From NCBI GenBank assembly GCA_021798635.1, contig JAJZGH010000027.1:1-26721 (forward strand): 26,721 nucleotides of DNA, in the 5' to 3' direction. Below the pieces are notes generated by a model that saw only the letters and a list, made by a program, of their open reading frames with translations, did no database searches and was not told the origin of the DNA. Positions 1 to 8,309 of the stretch are shown one piece after another (position 1 is the first letter of the stretch; each line of letters opens with the position of its first letter). Both the position numbers and the translations under genes were made by a program. This DNA comes from Planctomycetota bacterium (lineage in GTDB: Bacteria; Planctomycetota; Phycisphaerae; WQYP01).

Positions 1-383
1 TGAACTTCCGTGTTAGCACCGCAGCAGGTCTCATGCCTAACTATCATACCCCAATTTCCCACAAGTTGATACCTTTATTTATTACCGCCGCCTTAGTTGC
101 AACCCATAACTTGCAATTAAATTACCTAAAATGGCCAGGCTATGCAAGCTAACGGGTATCACAGCCAACGGGTATGAGAACGGTTTGTTGTGGAAAGTCA
201 CATTCCCAACACCTGAGCCGATTTATCGCCGCGCGGGTGAAATCTTATTTCGGACGATTTCGGGTTTTGCTTCCGCAGTATAACTTTTTTCCGAAATCCG
301 GAAAAGCCGATCTTTCGCAACATTGCACGCTTTGGCGCGTTGGTATGATATGTTTTGGTGTTTCGCGAGTGCGGCTGCGGCAA
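1..383. other. Intergenic region upstream of the first GH35 gene
   Basis: No convincing gene is visible. An in-frame extension of the downstream glycosidase runs back to an ATG at 174, but it would place about 70 residues without glycosidase-like sequence ahead of a normal signal peptide, so I treat it as non-coding. The region holds two copies of AACGGGTAT (151-159 and 167-175), a perfect 7-bp inverted repeat TTTTCCG/CGGAAAA (287-305, 5-nt loop), and a weak promoter-like pair TTGCAC (323-328) and TATGAT (344-349) with a 15-bp spacer, which would start transcription just ahead of the chosen ATG at 384. All of these are suggestive only. Confidence 0.4.
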
Positions 384-3300
384 ATGAGCTATATTAAGTC
401 TATTAAACGGATCATTTCATTACCTTTGGGATTTTTTCCGGCGGTGGCCTTTGGCGTGCTGCTGCTTACCGTGGCTGCGCCCCGAGCGCATGCCGGCATG
501 TTTCCGCCGTTGCCGGCCGCCAAACCATTTATTAACTTTGATGGCAAAGGTTTTATTATTCATGGTAAACGCGTTTTCGTTGCGTCGGGCAGCTTGCCGT
601 ATGCGCGTGTGCCACGGGCGCTGTGGGCCAATCGCCTGCTGAAAATGAAACGGGCCGGGTTTAATTGTGTGGAAACGTATGTTTTCTGGAATTTTCAGGA
701 ACCGCGCAAGGGGCACTTCGATTTTAAGGGCCGGCATAATCTGCAGGCGTTTTTAACGCTGGTAAAAAAAATGGGCTTTTACGCCATATTGCGGGTGGGG
801 CCGTACGATTGCGGCGAGTGGGACAGCGGCGGTTTTCCGGTGTGGCTGCGTTTTATTCCCGGGTTGGCCATCCGTGAATACAATCCGCCATTTATCAAGC
901 AACTGGGAAAATATTTCGATAAATTGCTGCCGATTGTCGCGGCCAATCAAATTAATCACGGCGGCCCGGTGATTATGATGCAGATGGAAAATGAGGATCG
1001 GCAGGGGTGGGGGGCGGTGTTGCCGAATAGATATTATAAATTTATGTATCACAAAGCGCGGCAGGAAGGCATTGAAGTACCGATGTTTTTCAGCGGCATG
1101 CACCATGGCTTTAGTCCCGCCGGGGTTGGGCCTTGGAGCAGTAAAACACGCACGTCGCCGTGGTTCACGACGGAAATGTGGACCGGATGGTTCACGCAAT
1201 ATGGTACTGCTCCGCAGGCCAACGGCGGCTGGTTCGGGCCGGCTAAGCTAACGCATGTAGCGATGTGGAAGGTTATCGCGTTTGGCGGCAACGGCTACGA
1301 CGCCTATCTGGCGGTGGGAGGCACAAATTTTTCTCACTGGAACTGCTCAACGGTGCGTGCCAGCTATGATTTTGGCGCACCGATTGGTCAGGGTGGAGAC
1401 TTGCGAGCTCTCTATTACACCTATAAAGCGGCCAATTATTTCGCCCGTTCTTTTCAGCGGATTTTGGAAGACAGCGACAACGCCACCGCCCAATACCGCG
1501 GCTTTGCTCCGCACGCTGCCGTCTATGCGCGTCAAAGTCCGTTTGGCACACTGGCATTTATGACCAACTACAATAATGCCCCGCTGCAGACCACACCCCG
1601 CGGCGGCGTGCCGCTGACCATCAAACCCAATGAAATTATACCGATTGTATTAAATTATCCGCTGAACAAATTCATCACCATTCGCCGTCTTTATGGCCGG
1701 ACGTTAGGGTTTTTGCGACAAGGTTCAACCACCACGCTGGTCATGTTTGGTCCCACCGGTTCCCAAGGGGCGTTACAAGTTACGACAACCGCGCCGATCA
1801 CCGGGGCCATTGCTGTCGCATTTCACAGGCTTGCCGGTAAACCCGCTACGCTGGCATTAAACATCAAATATGCTGCGGGGCCTCCGAAGGTCTATACGCT
1901 GAAAACCCAGGGGCAAACGCTGCGGGTTCTGGCGGAAAATCTCTCGGCAGCCCGGCGCACCTGGTTTATCAATCGGGGCAAAACGCCGTGGGTGCTTTAC
2001 GGGCCACAATATGTCGGTGCTATTACCGCCGGGGCGAACGGCTATACCATGCAGATACGAAATCGGCCGGGCAGTCGGATTCATTCCGCTTTGGCTTTTG
2101 GCCCATCCGCAACACCCATTACCTTCGCCGGCACGGCGGCCAAGAAAACTGCGACATTTCTGAAAGCTCAAACGCCGTCCTTGCAGGGTTGGCAAATGCG
2201 GGTTGCTACCGCGCCGGCACAAGTAAACTATGATGATAAAAAATGGCTCCGCGTGCGTCGGCCCAAGCCCATGGGCGCTGATGATTATCCTGGAGCGTAT
2301 GAATGGTATCGCACGCGAATTATCGCACCAGCCACGGGCCGATTCATCATGACCATGAACCCTGTAAAAAATTACGGCGAATTTTTTGTTAATGGCAAGT
2401 TGGTGCAAACCGGTGCGCCTCGGATGATTAATCTTCACCTCAATCAGGGGTCAAATGCCCTGGCGATTTTTACCGTGGATGAGGGCCGTCCGAAAAACTG
2501 GGGTTGGATCGGCCCCTACAACATCGTCAACGCCCGTGGCTTATGGGGTGCTTTGCATCTAAGTGTACCGCACGTGTCGCTTCTGAAAACAAAATCCTGG
2601 TCCATGGCACCGGTTCATCAGACCTATGCGCAAGGCCTTTCCGCTATCGGCGGAGGCCAATTTAAGCCAGCATGGAAAAAGGTAGCCGTCCAGCATCGGC
2701 AGTTGGAATGTCCACCGGGAACACAGGCGATTCAAATGGTGTTTTCCGCGGTATCCGCGGCGCGACTGGTTCTGAACTTACAGCATTTACCCGCAAATTC
2801 GGCAGTGTTCCTCAATGGTCGCCGCGTGACCCTGCTGGCACCGGAAAACGGATTGCTGCATATTGTGCTGGGTGGCGGCTGGAACGGTGCCTCCGCCAAT
2901 AACCTGGAAATACTGACTGAAAATCCCACAAGAAAAATGATCAAGCTCGGGCCTGTTTCCATAAGTCAATGGGATCAAACGCCGGCCTTGCCCAATGGCG
3001 GCTTAATTGAAAACTGGCGCATGCACGGCGGTATCGGTTCGGTTGACCCGGCCGGTGGGTGGAACACTTTTACCGCCGCTGCCGGTGTGCCGACATTTTA
3101 TCGCGCAACATTTAATTATCAGCCGAACCAGAACGGGCTGCATCTGGTGCTACGCGCCGCGTGGGATGGGCTGGGTGGTGGATATATGTGGATCAATGGT
3201 CATAATTTAGGCCGATATGCGGATCCCATTATGCCCATGGGTTTGTATATACCGTCATGCTGGCTTAAAGCCGGTAGTAATTCACTGATCGTTTTTGACG

Positions 3301-3386
3301 AGCGCGGGCATTCTCCAGCCGGGGTACATCTGGTCATCGATCGGTCCGCCTGTCGGCGACGTGCAATTTTGCATAGCTCCCAGTGA
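384..3386 (+). CDS. Secreted GH35 beta-galactosidase-like glycosidase (long paralogue)
   Basis: A 1000-residue protein of glycoside hydrolase family 35, which removes terminal beta-galactose (sometimes other sugars) by a retaining mechanism. Residues 1-37 form a signal peptide ending in AHA, so the enzyme is exported. The (beta/alpha)8 catalytic domain covers about 48-370 and carries the expected two glutamates: E204 in QMENED (acid/base by family comparison) and E264 in TTEMWTGW (nucleophile). Beta-sandwich domains follow, and the C-terminal GH35 signature GGYMWINGHNLGRY with GLYIPSCWLKAG lies near the end. The acid/base motif reads ENED, not the usual ENEY. The start at 384 was chosen because it begins directly with the signal peptide; no clear Shine-Dalgarno precedes it. 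It is followed after 78 bp by a paralogue, and has an extra segment of about 140 residues (near 2580-3006) that the paralogue lacks. The family is secure; the substrate is not. Confidence 0.9.
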   Translation: MSYIKSIKRIISLPLGFFPAVAFGVLLLTVAAPRAHAGMFPPLPAAKPFINFDGKGFIIHGKRVFVASGSLPYARVPRALWANRLLKMKRAGFNCVETYVFWNFQEPRKGHFDFKGRHNLQAFLTLVKKMGFYAILRVGPYDCGEWDSGGFPVWLRFIPGLAIREYNPPFIKQLGKYFDKLLPIVAANQINHGGPVIMMQMENEDRQGWGAVLPNRYYKFMYHKARQEGIEVPMFFSGMHHGFSPAGVGPWSSKTRTSPWFTTEMWTGWFTQYGTAPQANGGWFGPAKLTHVAMWKVIAFGGNGYDAYLAVGGTNFSHWNCSTVRASYDFGAPIGQGGDLRALYYTYKAANYFARSFQRILEDSDNATAQYRGFAPHAAVYARQSPFGTLAFMTNYNNAPLQTTPRGGVPLTIKPNEIIPIVLNYPLNKFITIRRLYGRTLGFLRQGSTTTLVMFGPTGSQGALQVTTTAPITGAIAVAFHRLAGKPATLALNIKYAAGPPKVYTLKTQGQTLRVLAENLSAARRTWFINRGKTPWVLYGPQYVGAITAGANGYTMQIRNRPGSRIHSALAFGPSATPITFAGTAAKKTATFLKAQTPSLQGWQMRVATAPAQVNYDDKKWLRVRRPKPMGADDYPGAYEWYRTRIIAPATGRFIMTMNPVKNYGEFFVNGKLVQTGAPRMINLHLNQGSNALAIFTVDEGRPKNWGWIGPYNIVNARGLWGALHLSVPHVSLLKTKSWSMAPVHQTYAQGLSAIGGGQFKPAWKKVAVQHRQLECPPGTQAIQMVFSAVSAARLVLNLQHLPANSAVFLNGRRVTLLAPENGLLHIVLGGGWNGASANNLEILTENPTRKMIKLGPVSISQWDQTPALPNGGLIENWRMHGGIGSVDPAGGWNTFTAAAGVPTFYRATFNYQPNQNGLHLVLRAAWDGLGGGYMWINGHNLGRYADPIMPMGLYIPSCWLKAGSNSLIVFDERGHSPAGVHLVIDRSACRRRAILHSSQ

Positions 3387-3464
3387 CAGCAGGGAACTGT
3401 CCGGATAAAGTTTAAGCGCAATGCCGACGGATACTCGGGCAGACTCTTAGCGGGAGCACCAGTC

Positions 3465-6149
3465 TTGCGAACGGCGTATTACCAGTTTTGTGCTTTTATG
3501 GGGCGATGGCGGTGCCGCGGATACAGGGCACTAGCGTTAATGACCTTGATCCCCCTTGGCATCATCGCGTCGCCTATTGCCGCATTCGGCCCCGAAGATG
3601 TCGGCATGTTTCCGCCCACCGCCGCCGCCAAATCCTTTATTAATTTTGATGGCCAAGGATTTCTCATCAATGGCAAGCGGGTATTTATTGCATCGGGCAG
3701 TATGCACTATGCCCGTGTTCCGCGGGCTTTATGGGCCGGCCGTCTGTTGAAAATGAAACGTGCCGGATTTAATACCGTTGAAACGTACATCTTCTGGAGT
3801 TATCAAGAGTCGCGGCAGGGACAATTTAATTTTAAGGGTCGCCATAATCTGGCGGCATTTCTTACGCTGGTGCACAAACTCGGCATGTACGCCATCCTGC
3901 GCGTGGGTCCATATTGCGACGGCGAATGGAGTCAAGGCGGCTGGCCGGTGTGGCTGCGCTTTATTCCCGGTCTTGCCGTGCGGGAAGGCGATAAGCCATT
4001 TCTTAACGCCGTCAATGGATATTTTAATAAACTCCTTCCGATTGTCGCCGCGGGTCAGATCAATCATGGCGGGCCGGTCATCATGGTTCAGTTGGAAAAT
4101 GAAGATTCTCAAGGCTGGGGCAATGTTATTCCCAATGCCTATTACAAATTTCTTTATACCAAAGCTCGTGCCATGGGGCTTGAGGTGCCGATGTTTTTCA
4201 GTGGCATGCACCATGGTACCAACGCGGCCGGGGCCGGCCCCTGGAGCACCCGAAATCGCACCTGTCCGTGGCTAACCACGGAGATGCACACCGGTTGGTT
4301 TAATTTATATCGCACCCATCCGCCCTGGCTTAGCCGCCTGACCCATCAGGCCATGTGGCAGGTTATTGCCTATGGCGGAAATGGCTACGACGCCTATCTG
4401 GCGGTGGGGGGCACCACACCATCCTATTTCGTTAATGGGCCGGTCGGTCCCAGTTACGATTTTTGCGCCCCCATCGGACAGGCCGGTGATTTGCGGCCCC
4501 TATATTACATCTATAAGACCGCCAACTATTTTGCACGAAGTTTCCAACGGATTCTTGAAACGAGCGTCAATGTGCGGCATGTGGCCTTTAAGGCGGTTAA
4601 AAGGGTACGCGTCTTTGCGCGGAAAAGCCCCAACGGCACCATCACTGTTTTTCAAAATCTGTTCTACCTGCCGCGGCGTGTGTTAATGCCCGGTCATTGC
4701 AGGCAAACCATTGCGGGGGGACATCTGTTTGCGGTGGTTTCAAACTTTGCCATCAATAAAATTTTTACCCTGCGGTTAAGTTGTGCCCGAATTTTTGGAA
4801 TTTTCAAACAGGCTTCCACGACCGCGATGGTAGCCTACGGGCCGCCCGGTTCTGAGGTGCTGTTTCACGTTCACGTGAACGCCGGGATCGTTGCCAAATC
4901 TCCCGCATTTACCCAACAAGTTCCCTCCCATCTGGTCCTGCGCGTAAAAGTGCCGGCGCATGGAGCGGATATTTACTCCATAAAAACGCCTGAGAATATT
5001 CTGCGCATTTTCGTGGAAAGCCGCCACGCCATGCGCCATACCTGGTATGTGAATATAAGCGGCCGCCCGGCGCTGGTTTGCGGGCCGGATTACGTGGGTT
5101 CGGCATCAGAGGTCCATGGAAGAATTCTCCTTGATACGCAGACGCCGCTGGGCGGGAAGGTCCATGCGGCCAGCGTCTATTTTGGTGATTCGTCTCGGGC
5201 TATTGCGATTTCGCCGGCCGCCGGGGCCGCTTCACCTTCGCGGAACGTGATGCCTCCGGCCTTAGGTTCCTGGCAGTTTCAGTTAGCTGATGCGCCCGCC
5301 ATGCCGCAATACAATGACAGGTCCTGGATGGCCAGTGTAAATCCGGTACAGATGGGCGTGGGAGATTATCCCGGACTGCACGAATGGTATCGTGCCAAGA
5401 TCACGACGGCACATGGCGGAAAGTATCGTCTGGTATTTTCCCATCTGCGTAACAGTGCGGACGTGTTTATCAACGGCCGGCTAGTGGAGGCGGGTTCGCA
5501 GAAGTCGATTCCTGTAAATTTGTCCGCCGGTGTTAATACTCTGGCGGTGCTGGCGATTTCGGATGGAAGGCCTAAATTATGGACATATATCGGTCCATAT
5601 AATTCCATTGCCTCCATGGGAATCTGGGGGCACGTTCTGCTGACGCATGCCGGCTCCAAACCCAAGCCGATAAACGTTGAGCATTGGCGCATGCGCGGTG
5701 GCATCGGGCAGGATCACCTGTCAGGGCGATGGAAGAAATTATCCCATGTGCCGGATGTTCCCGCTTTTTATCGTACCAGTTTTATTTGCCGTCCCGGAAC
5801 CGCAGGTGTCCACCTGGTCCTGCGGGTGGCGTGGGGCGATCTGGATGGCGGATACATGTGGATCAACGGCCACAACTTAGGGCGCTATCCTGATCCATAT
5901 ATGCCCATGGGTTTATATATCCCATCCTGCTGGCTCAAAGCCGGAAAAAACTCGCTTCTGATTTTCGATCAGCTCGGACGCAACCCGCAGTCTGTTCATC
6001 TGGTTATCGAACATGCGGCCAGCCGGCGATACGTCACGCTGGGAAGCATGACGCGTTCTGATGCGGCACGCATGGTGCCGTTCGCGACGGGGGTGGCGCA
6101 TCGTGCCTTCAGGTCACATTCCGAGGAAAACTCAACGCTTCCGCATTGA
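3465..6149 (+). CDS. Secreted GH35 beta-galactosidase-like glycosidase (short paralogue)
   Basis: An 894-residue paralogue of the preceding gene, with near-identical blocks through the catalytic barrel (INFDG.GF, GSMHYARVPRALW, KFLYTKAR). The GH35 glutamates are E213 in QLENED and E273 in TTEMHTGW. A hydrophobic N-terminal stretch (ALALMTLIPLGIIASPIAAF) is a probable signal peptide. The start is a TTG at 3465, supported by GGGAG at 3452-3456 eight bases upstream; an ATG at 3498 is an alternative that also keeps the signal peptide. The C-terminal GH35 block GGYMWINGHNLGRY is present. Compared with the first gene it lacks about 140 residues before the WRMRGGIG block and has a longer basic/polar C-terminal tail. 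The pair is probably one transcription unit that arose by tandem duplication. Beta-galactosidase is the family default; a related exo-glycosidase specificity is possible. Confidence 0.88.
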   Translation: MRTAYYQFCAFMGRWRCRGYRALALMTLIPLGIIASPIAAFGPEDVGMFPPTAAAKSFINFDGQGFLINGKRVFIASGSMHYARVPRALWAGRLLKMKRAGFNTVETYIFWSYQESRQGQFNFKGRHNLAAFLTLVHKLGMYAILRVGPYCDGEWSQGGWPVWLRFIPGLAVREGDKPFLNAVNGYFNKLLPIVAAGQINHGGPVIMVQLENEDSQGWGNVIPNAYYKFLYTKARAMGLEVPMFFSGMHHGTNAAGAGPWSTRNRTCPWLTTEMHTGWFNLYRTHPPWLSRLTHQAMWQVIAYGGNGYDAYLAVGGTTPSYFVNGPVGPSYDFCAPIGQAGDLRPLYYIYKTANYFARSFQRILETSVNVRHVAFKAVKRVRVFARKSPNGTITVFQNLFYLPRRVLMPGHCRQTIAGGHLFAVVSNFAINKIFTLRLSCARIFGIFKQASTTAMVAYGPPGSEVLFHVHVNAGIVAKSPAFTQQVPSHLVLRVKVPAHGADIYSIKTPENILRIFVESRHAMRHTWYVNISGRPALVCGPDYVGSASEVHGRILLDTQTPLGGKVHAASVYFGDSSRAIAISPAAGAASPSRNVMPPALGSWQFQLADAPAMPQYNDRSWMASVNPVQMGVGDYPGLHEWYRAKITTAHGGKYRLVFSHLRNSADVFINGRLVEAGSQKSIPVNLSAGVNTLAVLAISDGRPKLWTYIGPYNSIASMGIWGHVLLTHAGSKPKPINVEHWRMRGGIGQDHLSGRWKKLSHVPDVPAFYRTSFICRPGTAGVHLVLRVAWGDLDGGYMWINGHNLGRYPDPYMPMGLYIPSCWLKAGKNSLLIFDQLGRNPQSVHLVIEHAASRRYVTLGSMTRSDAARMVPFATGVAHRAFRSHSEENSTLPH

Positions 6150-6236
6150 GCTAAGGGATTTTGGGATAATTGGCGCCCAGTGTGTTGTGGATTGCATTCA
6201 GGTTGGCAAAAAAATAGCCGTTTTACTCTGCTTCGC

Positions 6237-6265
6237 TTGCTCAAGGCGGGGTTTGTGAATAACAT
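6237..6265 (+). promoter_or_regulatory. Possible promoter of the nuo cluster
   Basis: TTGCTC (6237-6242) and TAACAT (6260-6265) are separated by 17 bp in the 265-bp gap before nuoD. Each hexamer matches the sigma70-type consensus at four positions. Nothing else in the gap looks like a gene. Weak evidence, given for location only. Confidence 0.25.
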
Positions 6266-6414
6266 CACAAGGTAGTAAGTCAGGGGGTGGTGCCGGTAGC
6301 GGGCCGCCCGGGCCTTGCCCCGCGAATAACGCTGCGCAGGGCAGATGCTGTGCTGGAGTTTTGGACATGCCATACACAATGGAAAAGGGAGCGTCCCTGC
6401 TGAGGGATGACCCC

Positions 6415-7647
6415 ATGACAACCCCTCAACTTTCTGATGATTCCAACCTTTGGACCCTGAATTTCGGCCCCCAGCATCCGGCCACGCATACCGTGATCCG
6501 TCTGGTGATGGAAATTGATGGCGAGCGGGTAGTTAAAGTCGTTCCGATTATCGGTTACCTGCACAGCGGTTTTGAAAAAAATGCGGAAGTACTGGATTAC
6601 AATCAGTACATGACCATCGTCAATCGCATGGATTATCTAGCCCCCATGGGCAACGAAATGACATGGATCCGTGCGGTGGAGACGCTTTTTGGTGTGGAAC
6701 CTACGCCACGCTGTAAAGTCTATCGTACGATTCTGGGTGAATTGGCGCGCATTCAAAGCCATCTGCTGTGTGTGGGAGCCGCCGCGTTGGACTTGGGCGG
6801 GTTTACCGCATTTCTCTTCGGATTCAATGAACGCGAACGGGTGTATGATATTATGGAATATGTCACCGGCTCCCGGTTCCACACCAGTTGGAACCGCGTG
6901 GGCGGCGTGATGAAAGATGCGGACGACAACATATTTCGTCCGCTGGTAAAGGCGTTTATTAATGATTCTCTGCCGCGGGCGATTGAGGACGTTGAAAAGC
7001 TTCTCAATCGTCTGCGAATTTTCATTGATCGTACGCAGGGTATCGGCATTATTTCCCGTGAGGAAGCCATTAACTGGAGCCTTAGCGGTCCATTGGCCAG
7101 GGCCAGTGGAGTTATGCGGGATGTCCGCAAAGATGACCCGTATTTCTGCTTCCAGGATAATTGGGATGGCAAAGGCGCACCGGCGGTAAAATTCAAAGTC
7201 CCCATCATGAAAACCGGCGATGTTCTGGCGCGGTATCTTGTACGCCTGGAAGAAATGAAGCAGTCCATTGAAATCATCCGGCAACTTATTGATGATATCC
7301 CCGGCGGGCCGATTAATGTCAGCCCGGAAGGAAAAGATATTCTGCCGCCGAAGTCGCAGGTTTATGGCTCCATCGAAGGACTTATTCAGCACTTTGAACT
7401 GGTCATGACCAATCGCGGATTCAAGCCGCCCATCGGTGAAGTCTATGCGTGCAGTGAAACCGCCAATGGGGAACAGGGATTTTATATTGTCAGTGACGGC
7501 GGAAAAAATCCGTGGCGGGCACGATGCCGTCCGCCGTCTTTCATTCACCTAAGCGTCCTGCCCAAGATGATGGAAGGCCATACCATTTCAGATGTGGTGG
7601 CGGTTTTGGGATCTTTGAATATCATCGCCGCGGAATTGGATCGTTAA
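6415..7647 (+). CDS. nuoD: NADH-quinone oxidoreductase subunit D
   Basis: A 410-residue NuoD (49-kDa subunit) that, with NuoB, forms the quinone-reduction site at the junction of the peripheral and membrane arms of complex I. Family blocks include FGPQHPATHT near the N-terminus (both histidines of the quinone-site loop kept, with Thr where most homologues have Gly), GYLHSGFEK, NRMDYLAPM (conserved quinone-site Tyr), TGSRFHTSWNRVGG and a C-terminal SFIHLSVLP. The length fits a stand-alone NuoD with no NuoC fusion. The start at 6415 was chosen over upstream in-frame starts (6361, 6379) because GAGGG lies at 6402-6406, eight bases ahead. It is followed by nuoE after 14 bp. nuoA, nuoB and nuoC are not upstream; the neighbour there is a glycosidase. 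Confidence 0.96.
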   Translation: MTTPQLSDDSNLWTLNFGPQHPATHTVIRLVMEIDGERVVKVVPIIGYLHSGFEKNAEVLDYNQYMTIVNRMDYLAPMGNEMTWIRAVETLFGVEPTPRCKVYRTILGELARIQSHLLCVGAAALDLGGFTAFLFGFNERERVYDIMEYVTGSRFHTSWNRVGGVMKDADDNIFRPLVKAFINDSLPRAIEDVEKLLNRLRIFIDRTQGIGIISREEAINWSLSGPLARASGVMRDVRKDDPYFCFQDNWDGKGAPAVKFKVPIMKTGDVLARYLVRLEEMKQSIEIIRQLIDDIPGGPINVSPEGKDILPPKSQVYGSIEGLIQHFELVMTNRGFKPPIGEVYACSETANGEQGFYIVSDGGKNPWRARCRPPSFIHLSVLPKMMEGHTISDVVAVLGSLNIIAAELDR

Positions 7648-7661
7648 ACGCAAGGAATGTT

Positions 7662-8207
7662 ATGGCCTGGATTGTTGAAGACCGTCTGAAGCAGTACCAA
7701 CCGAAGCGCAGTGAGCCGTACCTCACCGCTGATATTAAAGCTTATATTGAGCAAAAATATTTCCCGCGCTATCCGCGCAAGCAGGCGGCATTGTTGCCGC
7801 TTTTCCACACCATCATGCACACCTACGGCTACATTGCGCCTCAGGCCATTGATGAAGCGGCTGGCTTTCTGGGAATTACCCGCGCACAAGTGCAGGACGC
7901 GGTCACATTTTATGAGGAATTCCGGCTCCAGCCGTCGGGGAAATATGTAGTCAATGTTTGCCGCTCGATTTCCTGTGAACTCTGCGGCCACCAGGGGATT
8001 TTGGATAAAATTCGTGATGTGTTTGGCATTGAGCCAGGTGAAACCACGGACGACGATAAATTTACCCTCTTTGAAGTTGAATGCCTTGGAGCCTGCGAGC
8101 AGGCTCCATGTGCACTGGTGAACGAAGACCTGCACGGCTGCCTTAACCCGCAGGCGTTTGTTGCGCAGTTGCAGGCGTTGCCGGATCAACCAGCCGCAGG
8201 GCACTGA
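7662..8207 (+). CDS. nuoE: NADH-quinone oxidoreductase subunit E (24-kDa)
   Basis: A 181-residue NuoE, the thioredoxin-fold subunit of the NADH dehydrogenase module that holds the [2Fe-2S] cluster N1a next to NuoF. The four ligands are visible as C100 and C105 (CRSISC) and C141 and C145 (CLGAC). The N-terminal helical part (YPRKQAALLPLFHTIMHTYG, GFLGITRAQVQDAVTFYEEF) is typical. ATG 7662 has AAGGA at 7652-7656, five bases upstream; longer in-frame starts lie inside nuoD and are unlikely. The 14-bp spacing from nuoD implies cotranscription. The gap to nuoF is 102 bp and contains no gene. Confidence 0.96.
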   Translation: MAWIVEDRLKQYQPKRSEPYLTADIKAYIEQKYFPRYPRKQAALLPLFHTIMHTYGYIAPQAIDEAAGFLGITRAQVQDAVTFYEEFRLQPSGKYVVNVCRSISCELCGHQGILDKIRDVFGIEPGETTDDDKFTLFEVECLGACEQAPCALVNEDLHGCLNPQAFVAQLQALPDQPAAGH

Positions 8208-8309
8208 TCGATCGGCAAAAATGAAATGCGGCCCTGGGAAAACCCGTGGCCAACGTGAAGTGTGCCGGGGGAAGTCCGGCGCGTGAACGGTTACAGGAAA
8301 GGTTTAATT

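Noticed and set aside
174..383. N-terminal extension of the first GH35 gene to an ATG at 174
   Set aside because: It would put about 70 residues without recognisable sequence ahead of a standard signal peptide, and a promoter-like pair lies inside the stretch. A start at 384 explains the secretion signal better.
753..1199. Antisense open frame inside the first GH35 gene
   Set aside because: A shadow of the conserved catalytic domain with a composition unlike the real proteins in this window.
6637..7548. 303-codon open frame antisense to nuoD
   Set aside because: It lies entirely opposite a strongly conserved nuoD and has no family features; open antisense frames are expected from the codon use here.
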